Shown here: in pieces, positions 28,725-37,598 of the stretch
How positions within the stretch are numbered: position 1 is the first letter of the stretch
How the letters are laid out: each line of letters starts with the position of its first letter
Source: Nocardia nova NBRC 15556
Lineage (GTDB): Bacteria; Actinomycetota; Actinomycetes; Mycobacteriales; Mycobacteriaceae
DNA: 62,005 nucleotides
Assembly: GCF_001613005.1 (NCBI RefSeq)
Contig: NZ_BDBN01000065.1
Span: 1-62,005 of the forward strand
Direction: 5' to 3'
Notes under the pieces: model-generated
Seen by the model: only the letters and a program-made list of their open reading frames with translations
The model's database searches: none
Told to the model about the DNA's origin: nothing
Translations under genes and position numbers: made by a program

Positions 28725-29936
28725 GTGACCGTTCCGCTGCTGGCGTGGGCCGGTGCGCTGGCGCTGATCGTCGTCTTACTGGTGTTCGACTTCGTCTTCC
28801 ACGTGCGTCGCGCGCATTCGCCGACCCTGGGCGAGTCGGCGGCGTGGTCGGCGGCCTATATCGGTGTGGCGGTGGCGTTCGGGTTCGTGGTGTTGGGTCT
28901 GGGCGGTTCCGAGATGGGGGTCGAGTACTTCGCCGGCTACATCACCGAGAAGGCGTTGTCGGTGGACAATCTGTTCATCTTCCTGGTGATCTTCACCGCC
29001 TTCCGGGTGCCCGCGGCCGCCCAGCAGAAGGTGCTGCTGGTGGGGATCGTGATCTCGCTGCTGGCGCGCACCGGATTCATCTTCCTCGGAGCGACGCTGA
29101 TCAACCGTTTCGCGTGGGTGTTCTACCTGTTCGGCGGGGTGCTGCTGGTGACCGCGGGCAATATGCTGCGTCCCGAGAGCGAGGACACCCACTCCGGCGA
29201 CGGGCTGGTGGTGCGCGCGACCCGGAAACTGTTGCGCACCACCGACTCCTACGACGGTGACGCGATGACCACGATCGTGGACGGTCGGCGCCGGTTGACG
29301 CCGATGGTGTCGGCGATGATCGCGATCGGCGGCACCGATGTGCTGTTCGCCCTCGATTCGATTCCCGCGATCTTCGGCCTCACCGAGAACGTATTCCTGG
29401 TGTTCACCGCCACCGCGTTCTCGCTTTTGGGGTTGCGGCAGTTGTTCTTCCTGCTCGAGGGGCTGCTGGACCGGTTGATCTATCTGGGTTTCGGGCTGGC
29501 CGCCGTACTCGGCTTCATCGGCGTGAAGCTGATTCTGCACGCGCTGCATCACAACAGCGTGCCGTTCGTCAACGACGGCGACCCGGTGCCGGTGGCCGAG
29601 ATTCCCACCGTGTGGTCGCTGGTCGTGATCGTCGCGATACTCGTTGTGACGGTGGTGGTCTCGTTGTGGAGCCCGGCCGGGCGCGCGCAGACCGCGGTCG
29701 CCGGGGCGCGCCGCTACGCCACCCGGTACCTCGATCTGGGCTACGAGGCCGATCAGGCCGTGCGCGAACACACCTACGGGCGGATGCTGGCAGCGGAACG
29801 GACCATGGCCGGGCTGCCGGACAAATATGTGCACCGGTTCCGCGCCGAGGACCTGACCACGCTTCTGGACCGCGCGCACGTCGTGCACGAGGACCGCATG
29901 GAGCGCATCCGCGCGGGCCTGCCCCTGCGGATGTGA
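28725..29936 (+). CDS. TerC-family integral membrane protein
   Basis: 403 residues with about nine membrane segments. The two TerC signature helices are present: EKALSVDNLFIFLVIF and GGTDVLFALDSIPAIFG, each with the acidic residue thought to bind a cation. The C-terminal 80 residues are soluble and charged. TerC/Alx relatives export manganese or support metalation of secreted enzymes; the original tellurite-resistance link is indirect. The GTG at 28725 has AGGAGG upstream, so a much longer frame from 28602 is rejected. It stands alone after the katG terminator. Confidence 0.9.
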   Translation: MTVPLLAWAGALALIVVLLVFDFVFHVRRAHSPTLGESAAWSAAYIGVAVAFGFVVLGLGGSEMGVEYFAGYITEKALSVDNLFIFLVIFTAFRVPAAAQQKVLLVGIVISLLARTGFIFLGATLINRFAWVFYLFGGVLLVTAGNMLRPESEDTHSGDGLVVRATRKLLRTTDSYDGDAMTTIVDGRRRLTPMVSAMIAIGGTDVLFALDSIPAIFGLTENVFLVFTATAFSLLGLRQLFFLLEGLLDRLIYLGFGLAAVLGFIGVKLILHALHHNSVPFVNDGDPVPVAEIPTVWSLVVIVAILVVTVVVSLWSPAGRAQTAVAGARRYATRYLDLGYEADQAVREHTYGRMLAAERTMAGLPDKYVHRFRAEDLTTLLDRAHVVHEDRMERIRAGLPLRM

Positions 29937-29969
29937 CCGTCGAACCCCTCCCCTTTATATTCCGTTTCG

Positions 29970-29988
29970 GCTATATTGCCGATATGGC
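29970..29988. promoter_or_regulatory. Imperfect dyad over the ArsR-family start codon
   Basis: GCTATATTGCCGATATGGC has arms GC-ATAT and ATAT-GC with one mismatch and covers the ATG at 29984. ArsR-type regulators often bind AT-containing dyads at their own promoter. A related TATATTCCG precedes it. Binding is inferred. Confidence 0.35.
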
Positions 29989-30346
29989 ATCTACGTTCGA
30001 GGCGCTGGCCGAACCGCGGCGCCGCGAAATCCTCGACCTGCTGCGCCGGCGCGAACACCTGGTCGGCGAACTGGTCACCGAACTGCGCCTGGCACAACCG
30101 ACGGTGTCGAAACACCTGAAGATCCTGCGCGGCGCCGGCCTGGTCGAGGTCCGCCAGGACGCGCAACGGCGCTGGTACCGGCTGCGACCCCAGCCGCTCA
30201 CCGAGATCGACCTGTGGCTGGCCCCCTACCGGCAGCTGTGGGACACCAGCCTCGACGCGCTGGCCCGCCACCTCGACGCGCTGGCCGCCGACGACAGCAC
30301 CACCCTCACCGAAGCCGAAACCGCAAGGAGTGATGACGATGAGTGA
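29984..30346 (+). CDS. ArsR-family winged-helix regulator
   Basis: 120 residues. The whole protein is a winged helix: FEALAEPRRREILDLL, then LVTELRLAQPTVSKHLKILRGAGLV as the recognition helix region, then the wing RRWYRLRP. The Cys metal-site motif of ArsR/SmtB is absent, placing it with the PadR/ArsR-like proteins encoded beside SRPBCC genes. The stop overlaps the next gene by 8 nt, so both are made from one message. It probably controls its own operon. Confidence 0.9.
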   Translation: MASTFEALAEPRRREILDLLRRREHLVGELVTELRLAQPTVSKHLKILRGAGLVEVRQDAQRRWYRLRPQPLTEIDLWLAPYRQLWDTSLDALARHLDALAADDSTTLTEAETARSDDDE

Positions 30347-31295
30347 CCCGTCCGCCGAACTGACCACGATCGACGGCACGCCCACGTTGCGGTTCGAGCG
30401 CCGCTTCGCCCATCCCCGGGAACGAGTGTGGCGGGCGATCAGCGATCCCGAGCAGATGAAGGCGTGGTTTCCGGCCGCGGTGCACACCGACCTGCGCCCC
30501 GGCGCGCCGATGCGATTCGTCTTCGACGACGAAGCCCCGGTCGAGGACACCTGGGACGGAGAGGTCCTCGAGGTCGATCCGCCGAAGGTGTTCATGTTCC
30601 GCTGGAACCGGGATGTGCTGCGATTCGAGTTGATCGCCGACGGCGACGGCTGCCGGCTGGTGTTCACCCACGCGCTCGGCGACGGCCCGACCGGCCGCCT
30701 GGGCGCCGCCCGCACCGCCGCCGGATGGGACGGCTGCCTGACCAGCCTGGCCGCCGCACTCGACGACCGCGCCGAAGATGAGGACCCGAGAGCCGGATGG
30801 CTGGCCCGGGCCGAAGCCTACGCCGAGAAGTTCGGGCTGGCCCGCGGCAGCGCCGAACCCGGCGTGGGCCCCGAATCCGATGTGGTGCTGCGGTTTTCGC
30901 GGGACCTGGTGTGGCGGCCCGCGGACACGATCTGGGCGATCCTGATCGAGGACCACCCCCTGCGCGTCGGCGCGCTACCACCGGCGCGCGCGACCAATCC
31001 GGCGATCGAGCCGGGACCGGTCACCGCATTCGATCCGCCGCGGCTGCTGGAATACGAGGTGTCGGTGGCCGGGCAGCCGGCGGGACGGGCGCGGTGGGAG
31101 ATCATCGCCGATCCGCGACTGGGCACCCGGGTCGAGTTCGCCCACACCCTGCCCCAACGGCTCGCCGAGCACCGCGCCGGACTGCTGGCCGCCTGGCAGG
31201 TGCATATCGAACTGTTCTTCGCCGCGACCCAGGGCGAGATTCGGTGCCCGTGGCCCGAGCAGCGGGTCACCGAACTGACCGCCACCTACAGCTGA
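30339..31295 (+). CDS. Tandem SRPBCC (AHSA1-like) domain protein
   Basis: 318 residues. Two START-like (Bet v1/AHSA1) domains: the first, about residues 5-150, has LRFERRFAHPRERVWRAISD and MKAWFP; the second, about 175-318, has WRPADTIWAILIEDHPLRVG, a divergent copy. Such domains bind hydrophobic ligands in a deep cavity. The ATG at 30339 was chosen because AAGGAG lies 8 nt upstream; ATG/GTG codons 6-9 nt earlier sit too close to it. Co-encoded with the ArsR-family regulator. The stop is 1 nt away from the stop of the converging MFS gene. Confidence 0.85.
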   Translation: MSDPSAELTTIDGTPTLRFERRFAHPRERVWRAISDPEQMKAWFPAAVHTDLRPGAPMRFVFDDEAPVEDTWDGEVLEVDPPKVFMFRWNRDVLRFELIADGDGCRLVFTHALGDGPTGRLGAARTAAGWDGCLTSLAAALDDRAEDEDPRAGWLARAEAYAEKFGLARGSAEPGVGPESDVVLRFSRDLVWRPADTIWAILIEDHPLRVGALPPARATNPAIEPGPVTAFDPPRLLEYEVSVAGQPAGRARWEIIADPRLGTRVEFAHTLPQRLAEHRAGLLAAWQVHIELFFAATQGEIRCPWPEQRVTELTATYS

Positions 31296-31296
31296 G

Positions 31297-32700
31297 TCAC
31301 TGCGCGGGCGTGCGGCCGGTGCGGGCCGGAATCGTGGTGTCCAGCACCGTCATCAGCGCGACGAGGACACCGAGGGCAACGATCACCCAGGCGATGGCGT
31401 GCAGCCCGGCATCGGTGGTGGCCGAACCGAAGGTGAGCGTGATCAGGCTGGAGGAGAAGATCGCCCCCATATAGGCGAAGGTGCGATACAACCCCGACGC
31501 CACCGCGACCTGCCGGGCGGGCGCTTGCACATACAGCGCGGCCTGGTTGGCGAACCCGCTGGCGCCGCTGGCCACTCCGAACAGCAGCGACATCGCGATC
31601 AGCACGATCACCGGCGAGTTGTGCGTGATCACGGCCATGACCAGCCCGGTCGCGATCAACGCCGCACCGCTCGCGGTCAGCGGCACCCGCACCCAGCCGC
31701 GATTGGACACCAGCCGCGCGATGACGATACTGATCGCCGACAGCGGCAGCAGGATCAACCCCACCTGGGAGGCGCTGTAGTGGGCGGCCTGTTCCATCCA
31801 CTGACTGGTCCCGTAGAGGGCGGTGTAGGTGCCCAGCGACACCACCGCCTGCCGCAGATACGTGCGCAACAGGCCGCCGTTGCGGGTCAGCATCCGCACA
31901 TCGATGAGCGGACTGCGGGCCCGCAACTCCCACGCCACCAGCGCGGCGACCAGTCCCAGCGTCACCGGCAGCAACCACCACAGCGGTGAGCGCAGATCCG
32001 ACAGAAACCTCAGCATGCCGATCACGGCGCCGGCGAACAGGCCGATGCCGACGAGGTCGACCGCGGCCGGCAGCGACCCCTGATCGCGGTCGCGCGGTGC
32101 ATCCTTCGGCACACCGGTCACCGTCGCCACCAGCGCGACCAGCGCGAGCGGGATGTTGACGAAAAATATTGCGCGCCAACCGAACACACCCGCCAGCAGA
32201 CCACCCAGCGGCAGCCCCACCACGGAGGTGACCTGCGCGGCGATCGAGAAGTTGCCCAGCACTCGCGCCGGCACCCCCGTCCCGGCGTCGTCGGCGCGCC
32301 GCCGCACCAGCGCCATCGCGGTGGGAAACGCCGCCGAGGTCCCGATCCCGATGAGCGCACGCGACACCACCAGGAACCCGAATGCCGGTGCGGCGGCGCC
32401 GATCACGCCGGCGGCGATGAGGATGATCAACCCGCCGGTGAACACCCGGCGCGGCCCGAACAGCGTGGCGAGTTTGCCCATGGTGGGCTGGGCGACGGCG
32501 CTGCACAGATACAGCACCGAGATGAGCACGGCGGTGGTGCCGGGGCCCCGGTGGAAGTCGACGCCGATGCCGACGAGGGCGGTGGCGATGGTGGAGGTGT
32601 TGATCGGATTGAGGGTCGAGCCCAGCAGCAGCGGCCCGACGAAACGGACGGTGAACGGGTCGCTGCGGGCGGGCGCGGTGTCGGCGGGGGCGGCTGTCAC
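31297..32700 (-). CDS. MFS transporter (drug:H+ antiporter type)
   Basis: 467 residues with 12-14 hydrophobic segments. The loop motif MGKLATLFGPRR between helices 2 and 3 is the MFS signature, and RALIGIGTSAAFPTAM resembles the efflux motif of helix 5. An export role is the family default; the cargo is unknown. The GTG start overlaps the isochorismatase stop by 4 nt (GTGA), so the two are coupled and the cargo may be related to the hydrolase substrate. A much longer in-frame extension to 33408 runs through the hydrolase gene and is rejected. Confidence 0.88.
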   Translation of the reverse strand: MTAAPADTAPARSDPFTVRFVGPLLLGSTLNPINTSTIATALVGIGVDFHRGPGTTAVLISVLYLCSAVAQPTMGKLATLFGPRRVFTGGLIILIAAGVIGAAAPAFGFLVVSRALIGIGTSAAFPTAMALVRRRADDAGTGVPARVLGNFSIAAQVTSVVGLPLGGLLAGVFGWRAIFFVNIPLALVALVATVTGVPKDAPRDRDQGSLPAAVDLVGIGLFAGAVIGMLRFLSDLRSPLWWLLPVTLGLVAALVAWELRARSPLIDVRMLTRNGGLLRTYLRQAVVSLGTYTALYGTSQWMEQAAHYSASQVGLILLPLSAISIVIARLVSNRGWVRVPLTASGAALIATGLVMAVITHNSPVIVLIAMSLLFGVASGASGFANQAALYVQAPARQVAVASGLYRTFAYMGAIFSSSLITLTFGSATTDAGLHAIAWVIVALGVLVALMTVLDTTIPARTGRTPAQ

Positions 32701-33260
32701 GAGCGGGCCGCCAATGTCCGAAGCACGTCGTCGGTGGTTCCGGTTTCGGCGATGCGGCCGAAGATGTGGGCGATGCTGTGGTCGTGGCGTTCGGCGTCGG
32801 AATCGGTCATCGCATCGACCGGCAGCGTGACGTGGAAACCCTGTTCGTGGGCGTCGCGGGCGGTCGATTCGACGCCGGCGCCGGTGGCGATGCCCACGAC
32901 CACCACCTGCGTGACGCCGTCGGCACGCAACCGGTCGGCGAGCCCGGTGCCGGCGAAGGCGCTGCGGGCGTGCTTGGTGACCTGGATGTCGCCGGGCTGC
33001 GGCGCCATCTCGGGAACGAGGGCGGTCCAGTCCGGCGGCAGATCGGTCATGGTCATCGCGCCGGCGTCGGTGCGCCCCGGCGGGGTGCCGGCGACGTTGA
33101 CGAGCACGACCGGCAGGTCCCGGTCGCGGAAGGCGTGCGCGAGTGTGGCCGCGCGCGTGATCACGGGTTCGACCGGATGCGCCAGCGGCCGGCCGACGAT
33201 GCCCTGCTGCAGATCGATCACGATGAGGGCGGTGGCCGGATCCAGGGTGGTGACGGGCAT
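32697..33260 (-). CDS. Isochorismatase-like protein lacking the catalytic cysteine
   Basis: 187 residues. The isochorismatase-like fold is clear: LIVIDLQQGIVG with the catalytic Asp, KHARSAFAGTGL with the catalytic Lys, and VVVVGIATGAGVESTARDA. In cysteine hydrolases of this family the last motif carries the nucleophile Cys; Gly stands there. PhzD-type isochorismatases also work without that Cys (from memory), so vinyl-ether hydrolysis or a non-catalytic role are both possible. The ATG has AAGGAA upstream. Middle gene of a MarR-hydrolase-MFS operon. Confidence 0.87.
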   Translation of the reverse strand: MPVTTLDPATALIVIDLQQGIVGRPLAHPVEPVITRAATLAHAFRDRDLPVVLVNVAGTPPGRTDAGAMTMTDLPPDWTALVPEMAPQPGDIQVTKHARSAFAGTGLADRLRADGVTQVVVVGIATGAGVESTARDAHEQGFHVTLPVDAMTDSDAERHDHSIAHIFGRIAETGTTDDVLRTLAARS

Positions 33261-33367
33261 GACGAATTCCTTTGCTGGCGTGCGGTTTCGGACGCACCGG
33301 GGTCGGCGCGCGCCGGATCGCGCGAACCCGGTGGCCGGGTCGCGGATTTCGGTTGTGGGCGCTTGGA

Positions 33368-33811
33368 TCAGCCGGCGCGGCCGATGCGGTCGAGCAGCCC
33401 GACCGCATCGGCGAGTTGCCGGATTTCGGCGTCGGTGAATTCGGCCTCGATGACGCGGGTGAGCCAGTCCTCTTTCGCGCGGCGGCCGGTGCGGAATTCG
33501 TCGCGGGCGGCCTCGGTCAGGTCCAGGACGGTTTTGCGGCCGTCGGCCGGATCGGGTGTGCCCGCGATGAGACCCGCCTCTTCCAGCGCGCGAACGATTT
33601 TCGCCATCGACTGCGGGCGCATTCCCGCCGCGTGGGCCAGTTGGGTGGCCGTGGCGGGCCCGCCCTGTTCGAGGCGGATGAGGACCGAGCTCTGAGATTT
33701 GGTGAGGTCGCTGCCCTCGGCCTGAGCGCGCAGCTGCCGCAGCAGCCGGCTGACGGCGACACGCAGATCGGCCGCCACCGCGGCGGGGGTGGGCGCAGGC
33801 TTTCCGGACAC
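33368..33811 (-). CDS. MarR-family regulator
   Basis: 147 residues. Winged helix-turn-helix in the middle: LTKSQSSVLIRLEQGG, ATATQLAHAAGMRPQSMAKIV, LEEAGLI, then the wing DPADGRKTVLDLT. Helices at both ends form the dimer interface. GTG start with GGTGGAG upstream. It precedes the isochorismatase-like and MFS genes on the same strand (107-nt gap) and is divergent from the MutS-like operon. An inverted repeat lies in the divergent promoter, so repression of the hydrolase/transporter set by MarR, lifted by a phenolic-type ligand, is a reasonable inference. Confidence 0.9.
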   Translation of the reverse strand: MSGKPAPTPAAVAADLRVAVSRLLRQLRAQAEGSDLTKSQSSVLIRLEQGGPATATQLAHAAGMRPQSMAKIVRALEEAGLIAGTPDPADGRKTVLDLTEAARDEFRTGRRAKEDWLTRVIEAEFTDAEIRQLADAVGLLDRIGRAG

Positions 33812-33842
33812 GACTCCACCGTATCATTTACTAAGCTAACTG

Positions 33843-33856
33843 TACAGCTGGCTGTA
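33843..33856. promoter_or_regulatory. Candidate MarR operator
   Basis: TACAGC-TG-GCTGTA is a perfect 6-bp inverted repeat, with partly matching flanks (TGTACAG, TGTATACA). It lies 32 bp before the marR start in an AT-richer stretch (33825-33865), where a minus-strand promoter would be. Confidence 0.5.
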
Positions 33857-33987
33857 TACATTCGGATGCGACTCGGCCTTCGCCGAGTGTGATTACTTGA
33901 CGGCCGGTAAGTAATGTCGCTAGCCTGACCGAAAAGCCCCCTACCGGGTCGTTTACTCGATCCGGCCGGCGCGGGAAGTGGGTGGGG

Positions 33988-35508
33988 ATGGAAACCGTCA
34001 GTGTGTTGTGGCCGGTGCCGGCCGAGCGCGTCGCGACCGTCGAAGTCGGCGAGGACGCGCTGACCGACCTGGAAATCGAACCGCTGCTCGCCGCGATCGT
34101 CGGCGATACCGACGACCACGACCTCACCGCCCTGCTGCGCCGCCCCGTCCGCGACCCCGACACCGTCCGATTCCGCCACGAGGTGTTCACCGACCTCGAC
34201 GACCACGAAACATACGCCGCCGCAGAGGAATTCGTGATCGCCATGTGGCGGGTGCGGCGCCGGCTGCGTATCGCCGGCGAGCTGTATCACCGGCATCAAC
34301 GCCACCGCGCCCACCTCGACGCCGCCGCCGGCTACGTGGCCGCGGTCACCGCACTGCACGCGGCGACCGCACGGCTGCCACTGCGATCGCGGGCACTGCT
34401 GCGGTGGCGCACCTACCTCGACACCTATTGCGCCGGTGCGGATCTGCGCACACTGGCCCACGACATCGACACCGTACGAGCCGCGCTGGCCCGCGTGCGG
34501 TACCGGCTGCGGATCGTCGACCGCACCCTCGAGGTGAGCCCCGCACGCCCCGCACCCGACTACACCGCCGCCGTGACGCGACTGCTCGCCCGCTTCGGCG
34601 CACCACACCGCCGCGACCCACACCCGCAACCGGAGTGGCCGGACATGAACCAGACCGAGGAACATATCCTCGACCGGGTCGCCGACCTGTACCCGGCGCC
34701 GTTCGAGCGACTGGCCGAATTCGCCACCCGCCATCGAGATTTCACCGCCCCCGAGGTGACCGAATTCGATCGAGGCATGCAGTTCTATCTGCGCTACCGC
34801 CGGTTCGCCCACCGCGCCGCCGGCACCGGCCGCAGTCTGTGCCTGCCCGAGATCGCCGCACCCGGCGAACCGATCCACGCCGAGTGTGCCTACGACCTCG
34901 CCTTCGCTACCCGCTCACCGAACCCGCTGGTGTGCAACGATTTCCGCCTCGAACCCCCGGAACGAATGACGGTGGTGACCGGCCCCAATCAGGGCGGGAA
35001 GACGACCTTCGCGCGCGCGATCGGGCAACTGGTGTACTTCGCCGCGCTCGGCGGCCCGGTCCCCGCGCAGGCGGCGCGGCTGCCGCTGCCCGATCGCATC
35101 CACACCCACTTCGAACGCGCCGAACACGCCGGCGACCCGGACGGAAGGCTGCTGGCGGACCTGCGCTCCATGCGCGAAATCCTGCGGACCACGAGCGCGG
35201 ACACCCTGGTCGTGCTCAACGAGAGTTTCTCCACGACCACCACACACGACGGCGCGCGCATCGCCGGCGAGGTCCTGGCCCACATCGTGCGGCTCGGCGC
35301 CTGGGGGGTGTGGGTGAGCTTCTTCGACGACCTCGCCGACGCCGGACCCGAGGTGGTGTCGATGGTGGCATCGACCGACCCGGCCGACCGAGCACACCGC
35401 ACCTACCGCATCGTGCGCCGCCCCGCCGACGGCAACGCCTACGCCACCGAACTCGCCCAACGCTACGGACTCGGCTACCACGCGGTGGCCGCGAGGCTGG
35501 CGCGATGA
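33988..35508 (+). CDS. MutS-like ATPase, first of a coupled pair
   Basis: 506 residues. The C-terminal third is a MutS domain V-type ABC ATPase: Walker A in VVTGPNQGGKTTFARAIGQ (about residue 330), a signature-like region MREILRTTSADTLV, the Walker B segment LVVLNESFSTTTTHDGARI, and a switch region LGAWGVWVSFF. The N-terminal part is helical like the MutS core/lever domain; the mismatch-recognition domain I (Phe-x-Glu) is absent. So this is not a mismatch repair MutS. Start ATG 33988, with a GTG two codons upstream as alternative. The stop overlaps the next gene by 4 nt (ATGA). Function unknown. Confidence 0.85.
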   Translation: METVSVLWPVPAERVATVEVGEDALTDLEIEPLLAAIVGDTDDHDLTALLRRPVRDPDTVRFRHEVFTDLDDHETYAAAEEFVIAMWRVRRRLRIAGELYHRHQRHRAHLDAAAGYVAAVTALHAATARLPLRSRALLRWRTYLDTYCAGADLRTLAHDIDTVRAALARVRYRLRIVDRTLEVSPARPAPDYTAAVTRLLARFGAPHRRDPHPQPEWPDMNQTEEHILDRVADLYPAPFERLAEFATRHRDFTAPEVTEFDRGMQFYLRYRRFAHRAAGTGRSLCLPEIAAPGEPIHAECAYDLAFATRSPNPLVCNDFRLEPPERMTVVTGPNQGGKTTFARAIGQLVYFAALGGPVPAQAARLPLPDRIHTHFERAEHAGDPDGRLLADLRSMREILRTTSADTLVVLNESFSTTTTHDGARIAGEVLAHIVRLGAWGVWVSFFDDLADAGPEVVSMVASTDPADRAHRTYRIVRRPADGNAYATELAQRYGLGYHAVAARLAR

Positions 35509-36968
35509 GGGTCCGGCTGCTGTTCCCCGCCGACACCGCACCCGCACCGGCCGCGCTCGGCAACACCGCTGTCGCGGATCTGGGCATCTCCGCACTGATC
35601 GACACCATCGCCGAGCGCGACCCGGCGATCGCCGACACGGTCCGGGCAGTCATCACCGCGACCCCGGCGGATCCGGCCGTGATCACACACCGCCACGCCG
35701 TGCTCACCGACTGCTGCGCCCACCCCGACCTCGTGCGCGCCGTCCACGACATCGCCGCCGCCGCGACGTCGGTGCGGCGCTGGACATCGGCGGCACGCCG
35801 GCGCGCCAACGGCACACTGGTTCTGACCCTGCCACCGTTCACCGCACAGCTCGAGCAGCTGCGCCGGCTGCGCACCCTGCTCGAACGCGACGGCGACCGC
35901 CTCACCGCCGCGGGCTGGACCGACCTGATCGCGACGACGAAACAGTTCGACGACACCTACCTGCGAGCGGTGCGCGACGAGCTGAGCGTGCTGCGCTTCG
36001 ACCACGGCGTCGACATCGAGGCGGGCCTGGGCACCGGCAACAAGATCACCGATGTCGTGGTCCACCGGCCACCCGCACGCCGGCCACGATTCGGATTCCC
36101 CCGCAGCACAAGCGTTTTCGAAGCGATCGCCGACGGCGATGCCGAGGCCGATCCGGTGATGCAGCTGAAGGACCACGCGCTGGCAGAACTCGCGGACGTG
36201 GTCGCCGCTACCGCCGACCGGCTGCACGCCTTCTTCCTGCGGTTACGCGAAGAGACCGCCTTCTACCTCGGCTGCCTGATCCTGCGAGAGCGCCTCGACC
36301 GCATCGCGATCCCCTACTGCCTGCCGCACCCCCACCCGTCCGGCACGACGCGGCTACGCTGCCGCGGGCTGCGCGACATCACCCTGGCGCTGGGCCCGGA
36401 ACCCGCGAGCGTGGCGGGCAGCGACCTCGCCGCCGACGGGCGATCGCTGCTGATCGTCACCGGCGCCAACAACGGCGGCAAATCCACGTTCCTGCGCAGC
36501 CTCGGCGCCGCGCAGCTGATGATGCAGGCCGGAATGTTCGTCCTCGCCGAAGAATTCGCCGCCGACGTCCGCGACGGAGTGTTCACCCATTTCGTCGGCG
36601 ACGAGGACCACACCCTGTCCTACGGCAAACTCGCCGACGAACTGGTCCGGATGAACGCGGTGATCGACCGGATCGGGCCGCGCGGACTGCTGCTGTGCAA
36701 CGAGGCGTTCGCCTCCACCGGCGAACGCGACGCCGGCCGTATCGCCGGGCCCCTGCTGCGGGCGCTCACCGAGGCCGGAGTGAAGGTCGTGTTCGTCACC
36801 CACCTCTACGACTACGCGCGCACCCGCCACGCCGAGGCGCACCCCGGCGACCTGTTCCTGCGCGCCGAACGCGGACCCGACGGCACGCGCACCCACCGCA
36901 TCGTGGCGGGCCCGCCCGAGGCCGGCGGTCACGGTTACGACCTGTGGGCCGCCACCGAACTCGGGTAA
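35505..36968 (+). CDS. MutS-like ATPase, second of a coupled pair
   Basis: 487 residues. Same design as its neighbour: a helical N-terminal core (DTYLRAVRDELSVLRFDHG, LKDHALAELADVVAATADRL) and a domain V-type ATPase with Walker A IVTGANNGGKSTFLRSLGAA (about residue 318), Walker B LLLCNEAFASTGERDAG and the following VKVVFVTHLYDYA. It keeps a more MutS-like GGKST and a histidine in the switch (VTHLYD) where the first protein has SFFDD, so the two ATP sites are not equivalent. Mismatch-binding and clamp domains are missing. Coupled translation suggests a heterodimer. Confidence 0.85.
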   Translation: MRVRLLFPADTAPAPAALGNTAVADLGISALIDTIAERDPAIADTVRAVITATPADPAVITHRHAVLTDCCAHPDLVRAVHDIAAAATSVRRWTSAARRRANGTLVLTLPPFTAQLEQLRRLRTLLERDGDRLTAAGWTDLIATTKQFDDTYLRAVRDELSVLRFDHGVDIEAGLGTGNKITDVVVHRPPARRPRFGFPRSTSVFEAIADGDAEADPVMQLKDHALAELADVVAATADRLHAFFLRLREETAFYLGCLILRERLDRIAIPYCLPHPHPSGTTRLRCRGLRDITLALGPEPASVAGSDLAADGRSLLIVTGANNGGKSTFLRSLGAAQLMMQAGMFVLAEEFAADVRDGVFTHFVGDEDHTLSYGKLADELVRMNAVIDRIGPRGLLLCNEAFASTGERDAGRIAGPLLRALTEAGVKVVFVTHLYDYARTRHAEAHPGDLFLRAERGPDGTRTHRIVAGPPEAGGHGYDLWAATELG

Positions 36969-36974
36969 CCGGGC

Positions 36975-37298
36975 TCAGGCCGAGGGACGCAGACTGCTCA
37001 GCACCCGGATCGCATCCGACAGCGGGATCATCCGGCCGGGTTGTTCGGCGAGCAACCCCATCTCGATGTACTGGCGAATCAGCATCGAGGGGGTGATGCA
37101 GTGTTCGGCGGCCGCCTCCCGGATCCGGTCACGCAGATCCTTCGGCAGTTTCAAGGAGGTGGTGACCATCCCGCGTTCGATCTCCTCGCCGGTCGGCGGC
37201 AGCGCGGGCGACGCGGCGGAGTCGTCGAACACCAAACCGTCCACGACCGCCTGCGGGTCGGCGCCGGGCTTCGGTTCGAAGATGTGCTTGTCGGTCAT
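36975..37298 (-). CDS. Ribbon-helix-helix antitoxin-like regulator
   Basis: 107 residues. A ribbon-helix-helix DNA-binding unit lies at about residues 43-85: MVTTSLKLPKDLRDRIREAA, then ITPSMLIRQYIEMGL. The N-terminal 40 residues are acidic and probably bind the partner, and a short C-terminal extension follows. The ATG overlaps the stop of the upstream 97-residue gene (ATGA), and an AT-centred palindrome precedes that gene. This is the geometry of a type II toxin-antitoxin pair with the antitoxin second, as in BrnTA. The assignment rests on fold and layout. Confidence 0.75.
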   Translation of the reverse strand: MTDKHIFEPKPGADPQAVVDGLVFDDSAASPALPPTGEEIERGMVTTSLKLPKDLRDRIREAAAEHCITPSMLIRQYIEMGLLAEQPGRMIPLSDAIRVLSSLRPSA

Positions 37299-37588
37299 CG
37301 GTTCGCCTCCCATGCGGTGTACTCCTCGAGCTGCTGCGGGCGCATCTGCGCGGCCATCACGATCTCCCAGGTGCCGGCCGACTCCGGCGACGGCCGCATC
37401 CGCAGCATCACCACCAGTGGACGGCCCGCGTCGGTGCGGCCCCACACGGTCGTGACGGGCAACCCTTCCGGGGTGCGGGCCGGGCGCGGCCAGCGCCGCG
37501 ACGAATACAGCACCTCCATCACCTCCCAGGGCGCCACCTCGGCACGATCCAGGAACGAGTGGATTCCGATCCACCATGCGTACTCCAC
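37295..37588 (-). CDS. BrnT/DUF4258-like putative toxin
   Basis: 97 residues. The pattern VAPWEVMEVL, then VWGRTDAGRPLVVMLRMR, then WEIVMAAQMRPQQLEEYTAWEA follows the strand-strand-helix order of BrnT-like RNase toxins (GRTxxGR, then a final strand and the Arg-rich helix). Sequence identity to named toxins cannot be judged by eye, so the family is tentative. GTG start; the downstream RHH gene overlaps by 4 nt. A 16-bp palindrome lies 10 bp before the start codon, where an autorepressor would bind. Confidence 0.6.
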   Translation of the reverse strand: MEYAWWIGIHSFLDRAEVAPWEVMEVLYSSRRWPRPARTPEGLPVTTVWGRTDAGRPLVVMLRMRPSPESAGTWEIVMAAQMRPQQLEEYTAWEANR

Positions 37589-37598
37589 GCAGCCACCA

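Noticed and set aside
33988..36968. Annotation of the pair as mismatch repair MutS
   Set aside because: Both lack the mismatch-recognition domain and are much shorter than MutS; only the ATPase and core are shared.
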